Assembly: GCA_001917895.1 (NCBI GenBank) | Contig: MNEW01000002.1 | Span: 1 to 8,771, forward strand | Source of the DNA: Actinobacteria bacterium 13_1_40CM_66_12 | Lineage (GTDB): Bacteria; Chloroflexota; Dormibacteria; Dormibacterales; Dormibacteraceae | DNA: 8,771 nucleotides | Direction: 5' to 3' | Part shown: piece after piece, positions 5,593 to 8,771 of the stretch | Layout: each line of letters starts with the position of its first letter | Position numbering within the stretch: position 1 is the stretch's first letter | Notes under the pieces: model-generated | Told to the model about the DNA's origin: nothing | The model's database searches: none | The model's input: the letters and a program-made list of their open reading frames with translations, nothing else | Translations under genes and position numbers: made by a program

Positions 5593-6399
5593 CTAGACCG
5601 CTTGTTCTATCGCCCTCCTGGTGAGCACCCGCGCCAGGTGCTTCTTGTACTCCGGGCTGGCGCGCAAGTCGCCCGACGGGTTCAGGCCGTCTGATGCGTG
5701 CTGTGCGGCCTCGTCGGGCTTGGCGCCCTTGTGGAGCGCGTCCTCGACCGCCTTGGCGCGGACCGGAGTCGGACCGACGTTGGTCAGTCCGATGCGCCAG
5801 TCGCCATTCATCTTCTGCGCGGCCGCACCGACGATGGCCCAGTCGAAGAGCCGGCGCCGGAACTTGATGTACTTGTGCGGACCCTCGGCCACCGGGAACA
5901 CGACCTCGGTGACGATCTCGTTGACGGCCAAGGGCGTCGTGAACAGGTCCTTGAAGAAATCCTTGGCGGCGATCGACCGCTTGTTCGTCACGATCTCGGC
6001 GTCGAGCATCAAGGCGATGGTCGGGTAGTCACCCGCCGCATCGGCGTGCGCGACCACGCCGCCCATCGTCCCCATGTTGCGCACCTGGTTGTCGCCGACC
6101 TCGCCCGCAACCTCGGCGAGGATCGGCAGCTTGTCCTTGACTACCGCGGAGTTCTGAATCTCGACGTGACGCGCGAGGGCGCCTATGTGCAGCTTCGAGC
6201 CTTTCACCTCGATGTGGTCGAGACCCTTGATGCCGTTGATGTCGACGAGCGCCTTCGGTTGCGCGAGGCGAAGGCGCATGAGTGGGATGAGGCTGTGCCC
6301 GCCCGCGAGCACCTTGGCATCTTCGCCGTACTTGTCGAGAAGCTTCGCCGCCTCGTCGACCGAGGAGGCGCGTGCGTATTCGAATGCGGCCGGGATCAC
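5593..6399 (-). CDS. coxM: FAD-binding medium subunit of aerobic-type CO dehydrogenase/molybdenum hydroxylase
   Basis: The 268-residue product is a CoxM/CutM-type flavoprotein subunit that passes electrons from the iron-sulfur subunit to the acceptor. It has the two FAD pyrophosphate-binding motifs, AGGHS (32-36) and TMGG (111-114, in NMGTMGGVVAHADAAGDYP), and the family C-terminus GDLRASPEYKKHLARVLTRR. GTG at 6399 is chosen: AAAGGAGG (6414-6407) lies 7 nt upstream, VIPAAFEY is the family start, and GTGA overlaps the large-subunit stop by 4 nt, implying translational coupling. An upstream ATG at 6519 in the same frame would only translate the end of the large-subunit gene out of frame. The gene order L-M, with S expected upstream outside the window, is that of form II-type clusters rather than the M-S-L order of Oligotropha. 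Confidence 0.94.
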   Translation of the reverse strand: MIPAAFEYARASSVDEAAKLLDKYGEDAKVLAGGHSLIPLMRLRLAQPKALVDINGIKGLDHIEVKGSKLHIGALARHVEIQNSAVVKDKLPILAEVAGEVGDNQVRNMGTMGGVVAHADAAGDYPTIALMLDAEIVTNKRSIAAKDFFKDLFTTPLAVNEIVTEVVFPVAEGPHKYIKFRRRLFDWAIVGAAAQKMNGDWRIGLTNVGPTPVRAKAVEDALHKGAKPDEAAQHASDGLNPSGDLRASPEYKKHLARVLTRRAIEQAV

Positions 6400-8768
6400 T
6401 TGCGTGCCTCCTTTCCGTCGTGGGACATGCCGCGCGCATTGCTGATGAGCTTCCAGAGCCGATCCGGGCTCGCCGGCATGTCGACATGCTTGATTCCGAA
6501 TGGGGCCAGGGCGTCGCATATGGCGTTGATGACCGCAGCTGACGCGGCGATCGTGCCGGCCTCACCGATGCCTTTCACACCCAGCTCGTTCGTGGGTGTC
6601 GGCGTGACTGTGTGATCGAGCTCGAACATCGGAAACTCGTTGGCGGTCGGGACCAGGTAATCGGTCAACGTTCCGGTCCTCAGCTGACCCGACTCCTCGT
6701 CGTACACGACTTCCTCGTAGAGCGCCTGGGCGATGCCCTGTGCAACACCACCTTGGACCTGGCCGTCGACGATCAGGGGGTTGATGATGTTGCCGCAGTC
6801 ATCGACGGCGATATAGCGCTTGAGATCGACGTCCCCTGTCTCGGCGTCAACCTCGACGATCGCGACGTGGGTGCCGAATGGAAAAACGAAGTTGCTTGGG
6901 TCGTAATAGGCGACTGCTTCGAGGCTCTGCTCCATGCCTTCGGGCAAGTTCATACCAAACGACGCAAAGGCGATCTCACCCAATGCCTTTCGCTTGTCCG
7001 GGCTGCCCTTGACATAGAACTGACCCTGGTCGAAAACGATGTCTTCCTCGGCCGCTTCGAAGATGTGGGCGGCGAGCTTGGTCGCCTTTGCCACGACCTT
7101 CTTGGAAGCCTTGTGCACTGCCATCCCACCCACGGCAAGCGATCGGCTGCCATATGTGCCGTATCCGAAGGCAGGGCCCTCCGCGGTGTCGCCGTGCCGC
7201 ATCTCGATCATGTCGTATGGGACTCCCAGGGTGTCGGCGACGATCTGCGGGAACGTCGTGTCGTGGCCTTGGCCATGCGAATGGGTGCCGACGTAGACGG
7301 CAACGGATCCAGTTGGGAACACCCGCACTTGCGCCGATTCCACCAGAGCGATGCCTCCGGTCGCCGGCGCGGTCCCGGCGCTGGGGCCGAAACCGCATAT
7401 CTCGATCCAGCTCGAGAGGCCGATCCCGATGTACCGGCCGTGCTTGCGGCCCTCTTCCTGCTCTCTGCGCAGCTTCTCGTAACCCGCGATCTCGAGAGCC
7501 TTGTCCAGCGCCTTCTCATAGGCGCCGGAGTCGTAGACGAGCCCGAAGTGGCTCGTGTGCGGGAAAACGGTGATGAAGTTCTTACGCCTAAGCGCAACCG
7601 GATCCATCTTGAGCTCGTCGGCGAGCAGGTCGATCATCCGCTCGCATAGGTGGGTTGCCTCGGGGCGACCGGCGCCGCGGTAGGGGTCGGTCGGGACGCG
7701 ATTTGTCAGCACGCCGACCGTTCGGGCCGAGATGTGCTTCCAGTTGTAAGACCCACCTGCGAGCAGGCAGGAGTTCGCCTGAAACGCGCTGAAGGTGCCC
7801 ATATACCCGCCGATGTCCATGTATTGCGTCACCTTCAGGAACACGAGCGTCCCGTCCTTCTTGGCACCGGCTTCGAGGTCGAAGATCATTCCGCGGCCGT
7901 GCGTGGTGGTCTGGAGCGACTCGGTCCGTGTCTCGATCCACTTCACGGGACGGCCGCTGAGCTTGGCCGCGGCCGGAACGAGCCAGTCCTCAGAGTAGGG
8001 GCTGATCTTGCTGCCGAATCCGCCGCCGACGTCGGGAGAGATCACGCGGACCCGGGTTTCGGGCATACCCATCGCCCCCGCGAGAAAGAGCCGGGCGAAG
8101 TGCGGGCTCTGGCTCGACATCCATACCGTCATCGTGCCGTCGCCCCTGGCGTACTCGGCGAGCACGCCGCGTGTCTCCATCGACGTAGGTGCGAGTCTCT
8201 GCTGGAGGATGCGTTGCTTGAGGACCACGTCCGCTTCCTTCATGACCGCGGCGTCGTCGGGTATGTAGGTGAGATCCCAACCGAGGTTGTCCGCCGATCC
8301 GGAATGGACGTGGGGGCTTTTTGGCTCGAGCGCTTTCTCGAGGTCCATCACCGCCGGCAGCTGCTCGTAATCGACCTCGATAAAGTTGCCTGCGTCGGCC
8401 GCCTGGTATTTGGTCTCGGCCAGCACCACCGCCACAGGCTCGCTCTGGTAAACGACCTCTTTGTCGGCGATCGGGAACCGGGGTGGGTTGTGTTTTTTCT
8501 CCGCTACGAAGGACGGTGTCACAGGCATGATGCCGGAGAGAACCTTGGCGAAGTCCTTGTGCGTGTAAATGGCGACAACGCCCGGCGCCTTCGTCGCCTG
8601 GGTGATATCGATGCTCTTGATGCGAGCGTGGGCGAATGGACTCCGAACGACGAACAAGGAGACTGTGCCTTGTCGAGTGAAATCGTCTACGTAGTGGCCC
8701 TCTCCGCTGACCAACCGGGGATCCTCGCGGCGGTGGATCTTGGCGCCGATCATGGTCGTGATCGCCAT
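6396..8768 (-). CDS. Large molybdopterin subunit of a form II-like aerobic CO dehydrogenase/xanthine-oxidase-family hydroxylase
   Basis: The 790-residue subunit has full family length. Its N-terminus (MIGAKIHRREDPRLVSGEGHYVDD) is canonical. Mo-cofactor motifs follow in order: DVGGGFGSK (246-254), active-site loop PYRGAGR (362-368), GTHSHGQGHDTTFPQI (494-509) and GIGEAG (733-738), where E736 is the likely catalytic glutamate. Proven CO dehydrogenases have AYxCSFR, whose cysteine holds copper; here glycine (G365) takes that place. The enzyme therefore resembles form II (AYRGAGR) or another hydroxylase, and its substrate is unknown; CO is possible but not supported. Heterodimers or (LMS)2 complexes in the cytoplasm are usual. 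ATG at 8768 is 3 nt from the window edge, so an upstream start or a later one at M6 cannot be excluded. Its TGA overlaps the coxM GTG. coxS is expected just upstream. I withhold coxL because that name implies a CO substrate. Confidence 0.93.
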   Translation of the reverse strand: MAITTMIGAKIHRREDPRLVSGEGHYVDDFTRQGTVSLFVVRSPFAHARIKSIDITQATKAPGVVAIYTHKDFAKVLSGIMPVTPSFVAEKKHNPPRFPIADKEVVYQSEPVAVVLAETKYQAADAGNFIEVDYEQLPAVMDLEKALEPKSPHVHSGSADNLGWDLTYIPDDAAVMKEADVVLKQRILQQRLAPTSMETRGVLAEYARGDGTMTVWMSSQSPHFARLFLAGAMGMPETRVRVISPDVGGGFGSKISPYSEDWLVPAAAKLSGRPVKWIETRTESLQTTTHGRGMIFDLEAGAKKDGTLVFLKVTQYMDIGGYMGTFSAFQANSCLLAGGSYNWKHISARTVGVLTNRVPTDPYRGAGRPEATHLCERMIDLLADELKMDPVALRRKNFITVFPHTSHFGLVYDSGAYEKALDKALEIAGYEKLRREQEEGRKHGRYIGIGLSSWIEICGFGPSAGTAPATGGIALVESAQVRVFPTGSVAVYVGTHSHGQGHDTTFPQIVADTLGVPYDMIEMRHGDTAEGPAFGYGTYGSRSLAVGGMAVHKASKKVVAKATKLAAHIFEAAEEDIVFDQGQFYVKGSPDKRKALGEIAFASFGMNLPEGMEQSLEAVAYYDPSNFVFPFGTHVAIVEVDAETGDVDLKRYIAVDDCGNIINPLIVDGQVQGGVAQGIAQALYEEVVYDEESGQLRTGTLTDYLVPTANEFPMFELDHTVTPTPTNELGVKGIGEAGTIAASAAVINAICDALAPFGIKHVDMPASPDRLWKLISNARGMSHDGKEARK
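6407..6414 (-). promoter_or_regulatory. Shine-Dalgarno deciding the coxM start
   Basis: AAAGGAGG lies inside the last codons of the large-subunit gene, 7 nt before the GTG at 6399. It picks this start over the in-frame ATG at 6519. Confidence 0.8.
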
Positions 8769-8771
8769 GTC

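Noticed and set aside
5698..7649. Two successive plus-strand open frames (305 and 345 codons) opposite coxM and the large subunit
   Set aside because: They lie entirely opposite conserved subunits, have no family motifs and no ribosome binding sites, and are best explained as antisense shadows.
6396..8768. Form I (proven) CO dehydrogenase large subunit
   Set aside because: The AYxCSFR signature with its copper-binding cysteine is absent; the loop reads PYRGAGR.

Overview
The window is GC-rich bacterial DNA with tightly packed genes. Its core is the downstream part of an aerobic-type 'cox' molybdenum hydroxylase operon on the minus strand. Transcription runs from right to left: large molybdopterin subunit (8768-6396), FAD subunit (6399-5593), MoxR-type AAA+ ATPase (5569-4682), CoxE-type VWA protein (4689-3622) and XdhC/CoxI-like maturation protein (3615-2650). 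The five genes are joined by 4- and 8-nt overlaps or gaps of 6-23 nt, so they very probably share a transcript. The small [2Fe-2S] subunit (coxS) is not in the window. In the S-L-M order of such clusters it would lie just beyond the right edge, with the operon promoter.

The large subunit carries the loop PYRGAGR, not the AYxCSFR loop of proven Cu/Mo carbon monoxide dehydrogenase. The enzyme is therefore a form II-like or related xanthine-oxidase-family hydroxylase whose substrate cannot be read from the sequence. The AAA+ ATPase, VWA protein and XdhC homolog would insert or sulfurate its Mo cofactor. A MocA/MobA-like nucleotidyltransferase, probably the molybdopterin cytidylyltransferase, lies at the left edge on the same strand (878-3, cut by the edge). 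It has an N-terminal extension of about 110 residues that I cannot assign.

Between the operon and this transferase lies an unrelated block of three genes. These are endonuclease IV (nfo, plus, 944-1789), a 68-residue unrecognised protein (minus, 2008-1802) and an ABATE/CGNR zinc-finger regulator (plus, 2099-2653). The small gene and the CGNR gene diverge from an AT-rich 90-bp region. It holds a perfect 15-bp palindrome, TATAAT boxes facing both ways and a third copy of the half-site. The CGNR gene meets the end of the cox operon tail to tail, and one CTAG provides both stop codons.

No rRNA, tRNA, CRISPR array, insertion sequence or convincing intrinsic terminator was seen. The organism is probably a free-living aerobic soil-type bacterium. 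A form II-like cox cluster, CGNR regulator, GTG starts and apparently near-leaderless lead genes would suit Chloroflexota/Dormibacterota-like or actinobacterial lineages, but that placement is only a guess.
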